NCBI RefSeq assembly: GCF_003751505.1
Contig: NZ_RJVB01000008.1
Span: 243,018 to 307,017, forward strand
Reading direction: 5' to 3'
Source of the DNA: Erwinia sp. JUb26
GTDB lineage: Bacteria; Pseudomonadota; Gammaproteobacteria; Enterobacterales; Enterobacteriaceae
DNA length: 64,000 bases
Below the pieces are notes generated by a model. The model saw nothing but the letters and a program-made list of their open reading frames with translations, was not told the origin of the DNA and made no database searches. The translations under genes and the position numbers were made by a program. This document shows, piece after piece, positions 17,007 to 26,264 of this stretch (positions are counted from its first letter, which is position 1; the number at the start of each line of letters is the position of its first letter).

Positions 17007-18674
17007 TCACTTAATCATACGCTTGTACTTGATACGCTTTGGCTCCAGCGCTTCTGCGCCCAGCGTGCGTTTCTTGTACTCTTCGTATTCGGTGAAGTTA
17101 CCTTCAAAGAACTCGATCTTACCTTCATCCTGGTAGTCCAGAATGTGAGTAGCAATACGGTCCAGGAACCAGCGGTCGTGCGAGATAACCATTGCACAGC
17201 CCGGGAACTCCAGCAGGGCGTTTTCAAGCGCGCGCAGGGTTTCGATATCCAGGTCGTTGGTCGGTTCATCGAGCAGCAGCATGTTGCCGCCGACCTGCAG
17301 CAGCTTCGCCAGGTGCAGACGACCGCGCTCACCGCCGGACAGTTCGCCCACGCGTTTACCCTGATCGACGCCTTTAAAGTTAAAGCGGCCCACGTAGGCA
17401 CGGCTTGGCATCTCGGTGTTACCGATGCGCATAATATCCTGACCGCCGGACACTTCTTCCCACACGGTTTTCGAGTTGTCCATGCTGTCACGGAACTGAT
17501 CGACAGAAGCCAGCTTGACGGTGTCACCCAGCACGATGTCGCCGGAATCAGGCTGTTCCTGACCGGACATCATGCGGAACAGCGTGGATTTACCCGCGCC
17601 GTTCGGACCGATGATGCCGACAATTGCACCCTTCGGTACGGAGAAGCTCAGATCGTCAATCAGCAGACGGTCGCCGTAGGATTTACGCAGGTTGCTGACT
17701 TCCAGCACTTTGTCACCCAGACGGGCACCAGGTGGAATAAACAGCTCGTTGGTTTCGTTACGCTTCTGGTATTCGGTGTTGTTCAGCTCTTCGAAGCGAG
17801 CCAGACGCGCCTTACCTTTCGACTGCTGGCCTTTGGCGCCTTTACGCACCCACTCCAGCTCTTTCTCAATCGATTTACGGCGTGCGGCTTCGCTGGAGGC
17901 TTCCTGCGCCAGACGCGCATCTTTCTGCTCCAGCCATGAGGAGTAGTTGCCTTCCCATGGAATACCTTCGCCACGGTCCAGCTCCAGGATCCAGCCCGCT
18001 ACGTTATCCAGGAAGTAACGGTCGTGGGTAATCGCCACAACGGTCCCTTCGAAGTCGTGCAGGAAACGTTCCAGCCAGGCAACGGACTCGGCGTCCAGGT
18101 GGTTGGTCGGTTCGTCCAGCAGCAGCATGTCCGGTTTTTCCAGCAGCAGGCGGCACAGCGCCACGCGGCGGCGTTCACCACCGGACAGATTAGCAATTTT
18201 CGCATCCCAGTCCGGCAGGCGCAGCGCGTCGGCGGCACGTTCCAGCTGGGTGTTGAGGTTGTGGCCGTCGTGCGCCTGGATAATCTCTTCGAACTTGCCC
18301 TGCTGTGCAGCCAGTTTGTCGAAGTCTGCATCCGGCTCTGCGTACTTCGCGTACACCTCGTCCAGACCTTTCAGCGCACCAACCACTTCGGCAACCGCTT
18401 CTTCCACCGATTCGCGCACGGTGTGTTCCAGATTCAGCTGCGGTTCCTGCGGCAGATAGCCAATTTTGATGCCAGGCTGCGGACGCGCTTCGCCTTCGAT
18501 ATCTTTATCGATGCCGGCCATGATGCGCAGCAGGGTGGATTTACCCGAGCCGTTCAGGCCGAGCACGCCGATTTTGGCACCCGGGAAGAAGCTGAGTGAG
18601 ATGTTCTTTAGAATATGACGCTTCGGCGGCACGACTTTGCCGACGCGATGCATGCTATAGACGAATTGAGCCAC
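17007..18674 (-). CDS. ettA: Energy-dependent translational throttle protein EttA
   Basis: ABC-F ATPase that binds the ribosomal E site and gates the first peptide bond according to ATP/ADP. The GTG at 18674 gives MAQFVYSMHRVGKVVPP and 555 residues, the E. coli length. Two ABC domains carry Walker A GLNGSGKST and GPNGAGKST and signatures LSGGERRRV and LSGGERGRL, separated by the ABC-F linker. In E. coli it lies between nadR and slt; here both junctions are filled with accessory genes. Confidence 0.96.
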   Translation of the reverse strand: MAQFVYSMHRVGKVVPPKRHILKNISLSFFPGAKIGVLGLNGSGKSTLLRIMAGIDKDIEGEARPQPGIKIGYLPQEPQLNLEHTVRESVEEAVAEVVGALKGLDEVYAKYAEPDADFDKLAAQQGKFEEIIQAHDGHNLNTQLERAADALRLPDWDAKIANLSGGERRRVALCRLLLEKPDMLLLDEPTNHLDAESVAWLERFLHDFEGTVVAITHDRYFLDNVAGWILELDRGEGIPWEGNYSSWLEQKDARLAQEASSEAARRKSIEKELEWVRKGAKGQQSKGKARLARFEELNNTEYQKRNETNELFIPPGARLGDKVLEVSNLRKSYGDRLLIDDLSFSVPKGAIVGIIGPNGAGKSTLFRMMSGQEQPDSGDIVLGDTVKLASVDQFRDSMDNSKTVWEEVSGGQDIMRIGNTEMPSRAYVGRFNFKGVDQGKRVGELSGGERGRLHLAKLLQVGGNMLLLDEPTNDLDIETLRALENALLEFPGCAMVISHDRWFLDRIATHILDYQDEGKIEFFEGNFTEYEEYKKRTLGAEALEPKRIKYKRMIK

Positions 18675-18879
18675 GTAGATTGAGCCTCTTATGGTCTGAG
18701 TTATTAGCAGGGCGCACTGTTGCCCTTTCAAACCACGGAGTTTAGCTGTTTTCCCCGCTTAATCACAGCCACCAGGCAGCGGATTATCCCGATATCACCC
18801 CAACAATTGGATATCTGTTTGATTTCTCACCATGTAACGCTATGCTAATTTTTTTGTCTTATAAATTATGGAGATATCG

Positions 18880-19827
18880 ATGAGAGTCCTGATCGCGGCG
18901 CAAGAAAATGCCTGGGGCGGCATGATCCAGCAGCTTCGTGAGACGCTGCCCGACGTTGAGTTTGTCGCTTCCGCAGAGCAGGCCGGGAAGAGTCTGGCCG
19001 GGTTTGACGCGCTGATCCCGACCATGACCCAGGTCAGCGAGTCGCTGCTGCACACCGCCGATCGGCTGAAGCTGATCCAGCAGTCGGGTGCCGGGCTGGA
19101 GCGGGTGGATATCGCCGCCGCTCGCGCTCGTGGCATCGCGGTCGCCAACGTGCCGACCGATATCTCCGGCAATGCGGACTCGGTCGCCGAACTGGCCATC
19201 TGGATGATGCTGGGCCTGGCCCGTAAAGCCAGCGAAGTCCCGCAGATGCTGGCGGATCGTCGGCTCGGCCAGCCGATTGGCCTTGGCCTGAAGGGGAAAA
19301 CCGTGGGGCTGGTGGGCCTCGGGGGCATCGGCAAGGCGCTGGCGCAGCGGCTGGCGGCGTTTGATATGCGGGTAACCGGTGTTAAGCGCAGCGTGGACGC
19401 GGAGTTTGCCCGCCGCCATCGGCTGGACTGGCTGGGCACCATGGAACAGCTGCCTGAGCTGCTGGCCGAGTCCGATTTTGTGGTGCTGAGCCTGCCGGAT
19501 AACCCGGAAACGCACCATATTATTGACGAACCCGCGCTGGCGAAGATGAAGCCCGGCAGCTTCCTAATTAACGTGGGTCGGGGTGGTTTGATCGAGAAGG
19601 GCGCACTGCTGGCGGCGCTGGAGAGCGGACAACTGGCCGGAGCCGGGCTGGACGTGTTCTGGCAGGAGCCGCCGGACCCGCAGGATGGACTGTTCCGCCA
19701 CAACGTGATCGCCACGCCGCATATCGGCGGCGTGACCGATATTTCCATCAGTGGGATTGTGGCCGGGGTGTGTGAAAATCTGCGCCGTCTGCGCGACGGC
19801 GAGGCGATCCTTAACGATCGATCTTAA
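18880..19827 (+). CDS. D-2-hydroxyacid dehydrogenase
   Basis: NAD(P)-dependent oxidoreductase of the phosphoglycerate dehydrogenase-like family. The ATG at 18880 is chosen over 18868 because GGAG (18870-18873) is well spaced for it; the product has 315 residues. The nucleotide-binding GLGGIGKALAQRL is near 147, and the catalytic Arg (NVGRGGLIEKGAL), Glu (PDNPETHH) and His (TPHIGGVTD) are all present. Substrate unknown; glyoxylate/hydroxypyruvate reduction is possible. Convergent with deoR. Confidence 0.85.
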   Translation: MRVLIAAQENAWGGMIQQLRETLPDVEFVASAEQAGKSLAGFDALIPTMTQVSESLLHTADRLKLIQQSGAGLERVDIAAARARGIAVANVPTDISGNADSVAELAIWMMLGLARKASEVPQMLADRRLGQPIGLGLKGKTVGLVGLGGIGKALAQRLAAFDMRVTGVKRSVDAEFARRHRLDWLGTMEQLPELLAESDFVVLSLPDNPETHHIIDEPALAKMKPGSFLINVGRGGLIEKGALLAALESGQLAGAGLDVFWQEPPDPQDGLFRHNVIATPHIGGVTDISISGIVAGVCENLRRLRDGEAILNDRS

Positions 19828-19866
19828 AGCCTGACGGGCTGTCGGTTGCCGGTAGGGACGTCAGCT

Positions 19867-20610
19867 TTATGGGCAGATCACCGGGATCCCCAGATCCTGT
19901 GGCGGAGCGGCGTCGCTGATCAGCCCGTCGAAGGCGCTGAGATCGGCGATGCGCGCCGGCAGCACCTTGCCGAATTTGCTGCTGTCGGCCACCAGCAGCC
20001 GCTGGCGCGCGCGCTGAAGCGCCAGCAGTTTCACCGGCAGCTCGTTGAGGTTGTAGCAGCTGGCGCCCTGTTTGATATCCACGCCCGCTGCGGAAATAAA
20101 CGCTTTATCCGGGCAGAGATTGTCCATCACCGACAGCTGGCCCAGCGGTGTAAACATGGCGTTGTCCGGGTGGAATTCACCGCCGCAGAGGATCACCCGG
20201 CAGGCCGGTTTTTCCTTCAGGGCAAGAAACGTATTCACCGCACAGCAGACGGCGGTAAACGGCAGATCGTTATCGATGGCGTCAATGATCCAGGGGATCG
20301 TGGTACCGCAATCCAGATAGATCGTCTCATTGGGGTTAATCAACGCCGCCGCCCGCACGCCAAGTAACCGCTTTTGTTCCACGTGCTGGCTCATCTGATC
20401 GGAAACAAAGTAGTGGCTCTGATTGCGAATGGGATCGGCAACGATATAACCGCCGAGCAGCACCACCGCGTCGGGACCTTCATTCAGATCGCGGCGGATA
20501 GTCATCTCAGAGACGCCCAGCAGCCGGGCCGCTTCTTTCAGATGGATTTTATCGGTGCGCTTCAGCGCCTGGGCCAGCTTGTTTATGCGCTCGTCGCGCC
20601 GGGTTTCCAT
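19867..20610 (-). CDS. deoR: Deoxyribonucleoside regulator DeoR
   Basis: Repressor of the deo operon, induced by deoxyribose 5-phosphate. The 247 residues show the DeoR HTH (HLKEAARLLGVSEMTIRRDL, about 23-42) and a C-terminal sugar-phosphate sensor (DCGTTIPWIIDAIDND; LCGGEFHPDNAMF; SKFGKVLPAR). The start METRRDERI and many blocks match E. coli DeoR, rather than the paralogues. A matching operator lies at 131-146, about 20 kb to the left. It lies between the hydroxyacid dehydrogenase and the urt genes. Confidence 0.88.
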   Translation of the reverse strand: METRRDERINKLAQALKRTDKIHLKEAARLLGVSEMTIRRDLNEGPDAVVLLGGYIVADPIRNQSHYFVSDQMSQHVEQKRLLGVRAAALINPNETIYLDCGTTIPWIIDAIDNDLPFTAVCCAVNTFLALKEKPACRVILCGGEFHPDNAMFTPLGQLSVMDNLCPDKAFISAAGVDIKQGASCYNLNELPVKLLALQRARQRLLVADSSKFGKVLPARIADLSAFDGLISDAAPPQDLGIPVICP

Positions 20611-20728
20611 GATGGTTCTTCCAATGTGGCGAATGACGGTGAAGGTAAACGATTACCCTGGACCATTTCAGGCATTTGGAGTGTACCTTCAACAGGATAG
20701 CGCCGCAAATTCCGCGCAAACCTGCCGG

Positions 20729-20763
20729 AAAACCGATCCTGGCCGCACGCAGGCGCGGCCAGG
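20729..20763 (-). terminator. Probable terminator of the urt operon
   Basis: CCTGGCCGC and GCGGCCAGG form a 9-bp stem (20738-20763) starting 7 nt after the urtE stop on the minus strand; a TTTT (20732-20729) follows a few bases later. Confidence 0.6.
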
Positions 20764-20770
20764 GCGGGTG

Positions 20771-21469
20771 TCAGATCGCCACCAGCCCGCGTACGCCGTC
20801 CGCTTCCATATCCTCGCCGCGACCGCGCTGCACAATTTCCCCGCGCGACATCACCAGGTAGCTGTCGGCCAGCTCGGCGGCGAAGTCATAGAACTGCTCA
20901 ACCAGCAGGATCGCCATATCGCCGCGCGCTGCCAGCCCGGCGATCACCGCACCGATCTCTTTGATCACCGAAGGCTGGATCCCCTCGGTGGGTTCATCCA
21001 GGATCAGCAGCTGCGGTTTACAGGCCAGCGCACGCCCGATCGCCAACTGCTGCTGCTGGCCGCCGGACAGATCGCCGCCGCGCCGCTGCCGCATTTCCAG
21101 CAGCACCGGGAAGAGCTGCCAGATCTCCTCCGGCACTTTAGCGGCCTGCGCGCCGGAAAAGCGCGCCAGCCCCATCAGCAGGTTCTCTTCCACGGTCAGG
21201 CGGGGAAAGATCTCGCGGCCCTGCGGCACGTAGGCGATCCCGGCCTGTACCCGCTGGTGTGGTTTGCGGCTATTGATGGTCTTATCCTGCCAGCTGATGG
21301 TGCCGGATTTCGCAGGGATCAGCCCCATCAGGCATTTCAGTAGGGTGGTTTTCCCCACCCCGTTGCGGCCCAGCAGGCAGGTAACCTCGCCGGGGCGGGC
21401 CTCAAACGACAGCCCGCGCAGAATATGGCTGCCGCCGTAGTACTGATTCAATTCCGATACTTTTAACAT
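20771..21469 (-). CDS. urtE: Urea ABC transporter ATP-binding subunit UrtE
   Basis: ATPase of the branched-chain-type urea importer. It starts at 21469, one base after the urtD stop, and has 232 residues; the frame is open further upstream but has no family similarity there. Walker A GRNGVGKTT, signature LSGGQQQQLAIG and Walker B LLILDEPTEG are present, with the LivF-like GIAYVPQGREIFPRLTVEENL. Last gene of the urea operon. Confidence 0.94.
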   Translation of the reverse strand: MLKVSELNQYYGGSHILRGLSFEARPGEVTCLLGRNGVGKTTLLKCLMGLIPAKSGTISWQDKTINSRKPHQRVQAGIAYVPQGREIFPRLTVEENLLMGLARFSGAQAAKVPEEIWQLFPVLLEMRQRRGGDLSGGQQQQLAIGRALACKPQLLILDEPTEGIQPSVIKEIGAVIAGLAARGDMAILLVEQFYDFAAELADSYLVMSRGEIVQRGRGEDMEADGVRGLVAI

Positions 21470-21470
21470 G

Positions 21471-22262
21471 TCAGCGCCCCAGATAGACTTCAATAACCTG
21501 CTCGTTGGCCTGTACCTGGCGCAGCGATCCTTCCGCAAGCACCTGGCCCTGATGCAGCACCGTCACGTGGTCGGCAATGGTTTCCACAAAGCCCATATCG
21601 TGCTCCACCACCATCAGCGAGTGCTTCCCGGCGAGGCCGCGAAACAGCTCGGCGGTGTACTCGGTTTCGGCATCGGTCATCCCGGCGGCCGGTTCGTCCA
21701 GCAGCAGCAGATGTGGGTCCTGCACCAGCAGCATGCCGATCTCCAGGAACTGCTTCTGCCCGTGTGAGAGCAGTCCGGCGGTGCGCTGGCGGCTGCCGCC
21801 GAGGCGTAGCAGCTGGAGGACCTCATCAATCCTGTCCTGCTGCTCGCCGTTGAGCTTTGCCCGCAGGCAGGCCCAGACGGATTTATCGGTTTTCAGCGCG
21901 ATTTCGAGATTTTCAAACACCGTCAGCGCTTCAAACACCGTCGGCTTCTGGAACTTGCGGCCAATGCCGACGCGGGCGATTTCCGGCGGCGACAGGGTGG
22001 TGAGGTCGGTATCCTGGTCGTAGACTACCCGGCCAGTATCCGGGCGGGTTTTCCCGGTGATTACGTCCATCAGCGTGGTCTTGCCCGCGCCGTTGGGGCC
22101 GATAATGCAGCGCAGTTCGCCCACGCCAATCTGCAATGACAGATCGGTCAGCGCCCGGAAGCCGTCAAAGGAGACATTGATCTTCTCCAACTGCAGGACC
22201 GGGTCGGTTTGTCTGCGGTGGCGGTCGGACGGATGGGGCTGGGTAAACAGTTGTTCAGTCAT
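21471..22262 (-). CDS. urtD: Urea ABC transporter ATP-binding subunit UrtD
   Basis: LivG-like ATPase of the urea importer, 263 residues. Walker A GPNGAGKTTLMDVITGKTRP, signature LLSHGQKQFLEIG and Walker B LLLLDEPAAGMTD are visible. The N-terminal 25 residues are a polar extension before the ABC core. It overlaps the urtC stop by 8 nt and is followed after 1 nt by urtE, so the genes are translationally coupled. Confidence 0.94.
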   Translation of the reverse strand: MTEQLFTQPHPSDRHRRQTDPVLQLEKINVSFDGFRALTDLSLQIGVGELRCIIGPNGAGKTTLMDVITGKTRPDTGRVVYDQDTDLTTLSPPEIARVGIGRKFQKPTVFEALTVFENLEIALKTDKSVWACLRAKLNGEQQDRIDEVLQLLRLGGSRQRTAGLLSHGQKQFLEIGMLLVQDPHLLLLDEPAAGMTDAETEYTAELFRGLAGKHSLMVVEHDMGFVETIADHVTVLHQGQVLAEGSLRQVQANEQVIEVYLGR

Positions 22263-23331
22263 GTTTCCTCCTGCGCAGCAGGCCGATCACGCCACGCGGC
22301 AGGAATAGCGTAACGAGAATAAACATCAGGCCGAGGAAAAACAGCCAGAATTCAGGGAAGGCGACGGTGAACCAACTTTTCGCGCCGTTAACGATCGCTG
22401 CACCCAGCATCGGGCCAATCAGCGTGCCGCGCCCGCCCAGTGCGACCCAGATAGCGGCCTCGATCGAGTTGGTCGGCGACATTTCGCCGGGATTAATAAT
22501 GCCGACCTGCGGCACGTACAGCGCACCGGCCAGCCCGCACAGCACCGCCGACAGCGTCCAGACAAACAGCTTAAAGCCGCGCGGATCGTAGCCGCAGAAC
22601 ATCAGGCGGTTTTCCGCATCGCGCACCGCGGTCAGCACGCGGCCGAACTTGCTGCGGGCCAGCGCAAAGCCGATGCCGAGGCTGATAACCAGCAGCAGCA
22701 CGGTGGCGACAAACAGCCCGATGCGCGTGCCGGTGGTGGTAATCGGGAAGCCGAGCAGCGTGGTAAAACCGGTGAAGCCGTTGTTGCCGCCAAAGCCGGT
22801 TTCATTGCGGAAGAACAGCAGCATCCCGGCATAGGTCAGCGCCTGGGTCATGATTGAAAAGTAGACCCCTTTGATCTTCGATCGAAAGGCAAACCAGCCG
22901 AACACCAGCGCCAGCACCCCCGGCACCAGCACGATCAGGCATAGCGCCCAGGCGAAGTGCTGCGTTCCGGCCCAGAACCACGGCAGCTCGCTCCACGACA
23001 GGAACGACATAAAGGCGGGCAGGCCATCACCGGCGGCCTGACGCATCAGGTACATACCCATCGCATAGCCACCCAGCGCGAAGAACAGGCCGTGGCCGAG
23101 CGAAAGCAGCCCGGCGTAGCCCCATACCAGATCCAGCGCCACGGCGACGATGGCGTAGCAGAGAATTTTGCCGACCAGCGTCAGCGTATAGGTCGACAGC
23201 GCCAGCGGGTTATCCTGCGGCAGCAGCGCGAGGAACGGCAGCACCAGCAGGGCCAGCAGCAGCACCGCTCCCAGCCCGAGGGTCAGACGCGGCGCTTTTT
23301 GCGCCACGGTTAGCGTCATGGGTTGCGTCAT
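22255..23331 (-). CDS. urtC: Urea ABC transporter permease UrtC
   Basis: LivM-like permease, 358 residues, with about ten hydrophobic segments and the family motif DLVWGYAGLLSLGHGLFFALGGYAMG. Its ATG overlaps the urtB stop by one base. It pairs with UrtB to form the membrane channel of the urea importer. Confidence 0.93.
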   Translation of the reverse strand: MTQPMTLTVAQKAPRLTLGLGAVLLLALLVLPFLALLPQDNPLALSTYTLTLVGKILCYAIVAVALDLVWGYAGLLSLGHGLFFALGGYAMGMYLMRQAAGDGLPAFMSFLSWSELPWFWAGTQHFAWALCLIVLVPGVLALVFGWFAFRSKIKGVYFSIMTQALTYAGMLLFFRNETGFGGNNGFTGFTTLLGFPITTTGTRIGLFVATVLLLVISLGIGFALARSKFGRVLTAVRDAENRLMFCGYDPRGFKLFVWTLSAVLCGLAGALYVPQVGIINPGEMSPTNSIEAAIWVALGGRGTLIGPMLGAAIVNGAKSWFTVAFPEFWLFFLGLMFILVTLFLPRGVIGLLRRRKHD

Positions 23332-24890
23332 CAGTCAATCACCCTTCCTTTAAAGGCGAACAGCCCCTGCGGCCGCTTCTGGATAAACAGCACGATCAGC
23401 ACGAGGATCAGGATTTTGCCGAGCACGGCCCCAATCTGCGGTTCCAGCACCTTATTGAGAATACCGAGGCCGAGTGCGGCCACCACCGTGCCCGCCAGCT
23501 GGCCAACGCCGCCGGTCACCACCACCAGGAAGGAATCGATGATATAACCCTGGCCCAGTTCCGGCCCGACGTTGCCCAGCTGTGAGAGCGCCACGCCGCC
23601 CAGTCCGGCAATGCCGGAACCGAGGCCGAAGGCCAGCATATCGACGCGCCCGGTAGGCACGCCGCAGCAGTCGGCCATCGCGCGATTCTGCGTCACCGCC
23701 CGCACGTTCATCCCCAGGCGGGTTTTATTCAGCAGCAGCCAGGTCAGCACCAGCACGCCGACCACAAACACCATCACCGCCAGGCGGTTGTACGGCAGGA
23801 CGAGGTTCGGCAGCACCTGCATGCCGCCGGAGAGCCAGGCCGGGTTAGCCACTTCGAGGTTCTGGGTGCCGAATACCACGCGCACCAGCTGGATCAGCAT
23901 CAGACTGATGCCCCAGGTCGCCAGCAGCGTTTCCAGCGGGCGGCCGTAAAGATGACGGATAATGGTGCGTTCCAGCACCATGCCGATGGCGGCGGTGATA
24001 AAGAAGGCCACCGGCAGCGCCAGCAGCGGATAGAATGCCAGCCACTCCGGGGCAAAGCGTTGAAACAGGTTCTGCACCATCCAGGTGGCGTAGGCACCGA
24101 GCATCAGCATCTCGCCGTGGGCCATATTTATCACCCCCAGCAGGCCGTAGGTAATCGCCAGGCCGAGCGCCGCCAGCAGCAGCACGGAGCCCAGCGACAG
24201 GCCGGTAAAGGCCTGGCCGAGCACCTCGCCCAGCATCAGACGATGGCGGATCTGCTTCAGGCTGTCGGCGGCGGCGGCGCGTACGCCGGCATCCGCTTCA
24301 TTTTGTGGCGACAGCAGGCGTTCCAGGCTGGCCTGGGTTTGCGGATCGCTGGTTTCGCCCAGCAGTTTGACCGCCTGCAGGCGTACCTGCGGATCGCCGT
24401 CGGCCAGCTGCAGCCCGGCAACGGCCTGGGCTAATACCGCGTGTACGTCGCTATCCTGCTCTGCGGCCAGACGCTGGCGCAGCAGCGGCAGCTGATCGGG
24501 CTGAGCATCATTTTGTAGCGCGCGCGCCGCCTTCAGCCGCGTGGTGGCCTGCGGGCTGACCAGCTGATGGGCGGCCAGCGTGGTGGCAATCATCGTGCGC
24601 AGTCGGTTGTTCATAAACAGCTTTTTGGTGGCGCCTACCGGTGCGGCGCTGCCTTCCAGCGGCGTCAGCCGATCTTTAAGTTGGTTGAAGGGCTGTTTGT
24701 TTTCGTCCAGAACCATGGTTTCACCGTGCAGGGCCTGCAACAGCGGCAGGCGGGCAGGGTCCGGCGCGGCGGCCCACTGCTGGAGGATCTTCAGCTGATC
24801 GCTGCGGCTGGCGGCGGAAAAGTCCGCTGCCGGTCCGGCCACGGCAAGGCATGGCAGGCTGAACAGCAGTATTAGCAGCAATCGCATCAT
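23331..24890 (-). CDS. urtB: Urea ABC transporter permease UrtB
   Basis: LivH-like permease of 519 residues. As usual for UrtB, a signal-peptide-like start (MMRLLLILLFSLPCLAVA) and about 200 periplasmic residues rich in Ala/Leu/Gln precede the membrane part. The permease core contains YGLLGVINMAHGEMLMLGAY and ends KRPQGLFAFKGRVID. It lies 77 bp after urtA, with a strong hairpin between them. Confidence 0.94.
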   Translation of the reverse strand: MMRLLLILLFSLPCLAVAGPAADFSAASRSDQLKILQQWAAAPDPARLPLLQALHGETMVLDENKQPFNQLKDRLTPLEGSAAPVGATKKLFMNNRLRTMIATTLAAHQLVSPQATTRLKAARALQNDAQPDQLPLLRQRLAAEQDSDVHAVLAQAVAGLQLADGDPQVRLQAVKLLGETSDPQTQASLERLLSPQNEADAGVRAAAADSLKQIRHRLMLGEVLGQAFTGLSLGSVLLLAALGLAITYGLLGVINMAHGEMLMLGAYATWMVQNLFQRFAPEWLAFYPLLALPVAFFITAAIGMVLERTIIRHLYGRPLETLLATWGISLMLIQLVRVVFGTQNLEVANPAWLSGGMQVLPNLVLPYNRLAVMVFVVGVLVLTWLLLNKTRLGMNVRAVTQNRAMADCCGVPTGRVDMLAFGLGSGIAGLGGVALSQLGNVGPELGQGYIIDSFLVVVTGGVGQLAGTVVAALGLGILNKVLEPQIGAVLGKILILVLIVLFIQKRPQGLFAFKGRVID

Positions 24891-24931
24891 AGTGTGCTCT
24901 CTCGCTTTTCTCGGGTGCGATGAATTTCAGC

Positions 24932-24952
24932 GGGCCAGGCAGCGCCTGGCCC
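24932..24952 (-). other. Intercistronic hairpin after urtA
   Basis: GGGCCAGGC-AGC-GCCTGGCCC is a perfect 9-bp stem 16 nt after the urtA stop, without a T run. Similar hairpins after binding-protein genes of ABC operons stabilise the upstream message, so that binding protein exceeds permease. Confidence 0.6.
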
Positions 24953-24967
24953 TTCGGAACGGGACTA

Positions 24968-26236
24968 TCAGTTGGTAGTTTTTACCGGGTGGTCAGGCTT
25001 TTTGTCGTTACCGGCGATGTACGGGCTCCACGGCTGGGCGCGAACCGGCTTATCGGTCTGCCACACCACGTTGAACTGGCCGTTATCTTCGATTTCACCA
25101 ATCATCACCGGTTTGTGCAGGTGGTGGTTGGTCTGATCCATGGTCAGGGTGAAGCCGTCCGGCGCGGCAAAGGTCTGTCCGGCCATCGCGGCACGCACTT
25201 TATCCACGTCAGTGGTGCCCGCTTTCTCTACCGCCTGCGCCCACATATGGATGCCGACATAGGTGGCTTCCATCGGGTCGTTGGTCACGACGGTATCGGC
25301 GTTCGGCAGCTTGTGCGCTTTGGCATAGGCTTTATACGCCGCAACAAACTTGGCGTTAGTCGGGTTATCCACCGATTCGAAGTAGTTCCACGCGGCCAGG
25401 TTGCCGACCAGCGGCTTGGTATCAATCCCGCGCAGCTCTTCTTCCCCTACCGAGAAGGCCACGACCGGCACGTCGGTCGCTTTAATGCCCTGGTTCGCCA
25501 GCTCTTTGTAGAACGGCACGTTAGAGTCGCCGTTGATGGTGGATACCACCGCCGTTTTGCCCCCGGCAGAGAACTTTTTAATGTTGGAAACAATAGTCTG
25601 GTAGTCGCTGTAGCCAAACGGCGTGTAGACCTCTTCGATATCGCTGTCCTTCACGCCTTTAGAGTGCAGGAAAGCGCGCAGGATCTTGTTGGTGGTGCGC
25701 GGATAAACGTAGTCGGTACCCAGCAGGAAGAAGCGTTTTGCCGAGCCACCGTCTTCACTCATCAGATACTCAACCGCCGGGATCGCCTGCTGATTTGGCG
25801 CGGCGCCGGTGTAGAACACGTTCGGCGACATCTCTTCGCCCTCATACTGCACCGGATAGAACAGCAGGCCGTTCAGCTCTTCAAACACCGGCAGAACGGA
25901 CTTGCGGGATACCGACGTCCAGCAGCCAAACACCACGGCGGCCTTATCCTGCGTCAGCAGCTGGCGGGCTTTTTCCGCAAACAGCGGCCAGTTAGAGGCG
26001 GGATCGACCACCACCGGCTCCAGCTTTTTGCCCAGCACGCCGCCCTTGGCGTTGATCTCATCAATAGTCATCAGCGCCACGTCCTTCAGCGGCGTTTCGG
26101 AAATCGCCATGGTGCCGGAGAGCGAGTGCATAATGCCGACTTTAATGGTGTCGGCCGCCTGAGCGTTCCAGGATAATCCCATGCCAATAACGGTGGCAGA
26201 AAGTGCAAAGGCCTTGAGCAATGAACGTCTTTTCAT
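24968..26236 (-). CDS. urtA: Urea ABC transporter substrate-binding protein UrtA
   Basis: Periplasmic urea-binding protein. The ATG at 26236 follows AGGGGATT and gives 422 residues; the open frame upstream is not family-like. The N-terminus MKRRSLLKAFALSATVIGMG contains a twin arginine followed by SLLK, so export may be by Tat rather than Sec. The mature part begins ADTIKVGIMHSLSGTMAIS and carries the UrtA-type blocks FGCWTSVSRKSVLPVFE and LLFYPVQYEG. Follows the gntR gene. Confidence 0.95.
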   Translation of the reverse strand: MKRRSLLKAFALSATVIGMGLSWNAQAADTIKVGIMHSLSGTMAISETPLKDVALMTIDEINAKGGVLGKKLEPVVVDPASNWPLFAEKARQLLTQDKAAVVFGCWTSVSRKSVLPVFEELNGLLFYPVQYEGEEMSPNVFYTGAAPNQQAIPAVEYLMSEDGGSAKRFFLLGTDYVYPRTTNKILRAFLHSKGVKDSDIEEVYTPFGYSDYQTIVSNIKKFSAGGKTAVVSTINGDSNVPFYKELANQGIKATDVPVVAFSVGEEELRGIDTKPLVGNLAAWNYFESVDNPTNAKFVAAYKAYAKAHKLPNADTVVTNDPMEATYVGIHMWAQAVEKAGTTDVDKVRAAMAGQTFAAPDGFTLTMDQTNHHLHKPVMIGEIEDNGQFNVVWQTDKPVRAQPWSPYIAGNDKKPDHPVKTTN

Positions 26237-26264
26237 CAGTAATCCCCTGAAATTTTTTAAAAGA

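Noticed and set aside
24920..26176. A 418-codon frame antisense to urtA
   Set aside because: Shadow of a strongly conserved gene on the other strand; composition and lack of motifs argue against coding.
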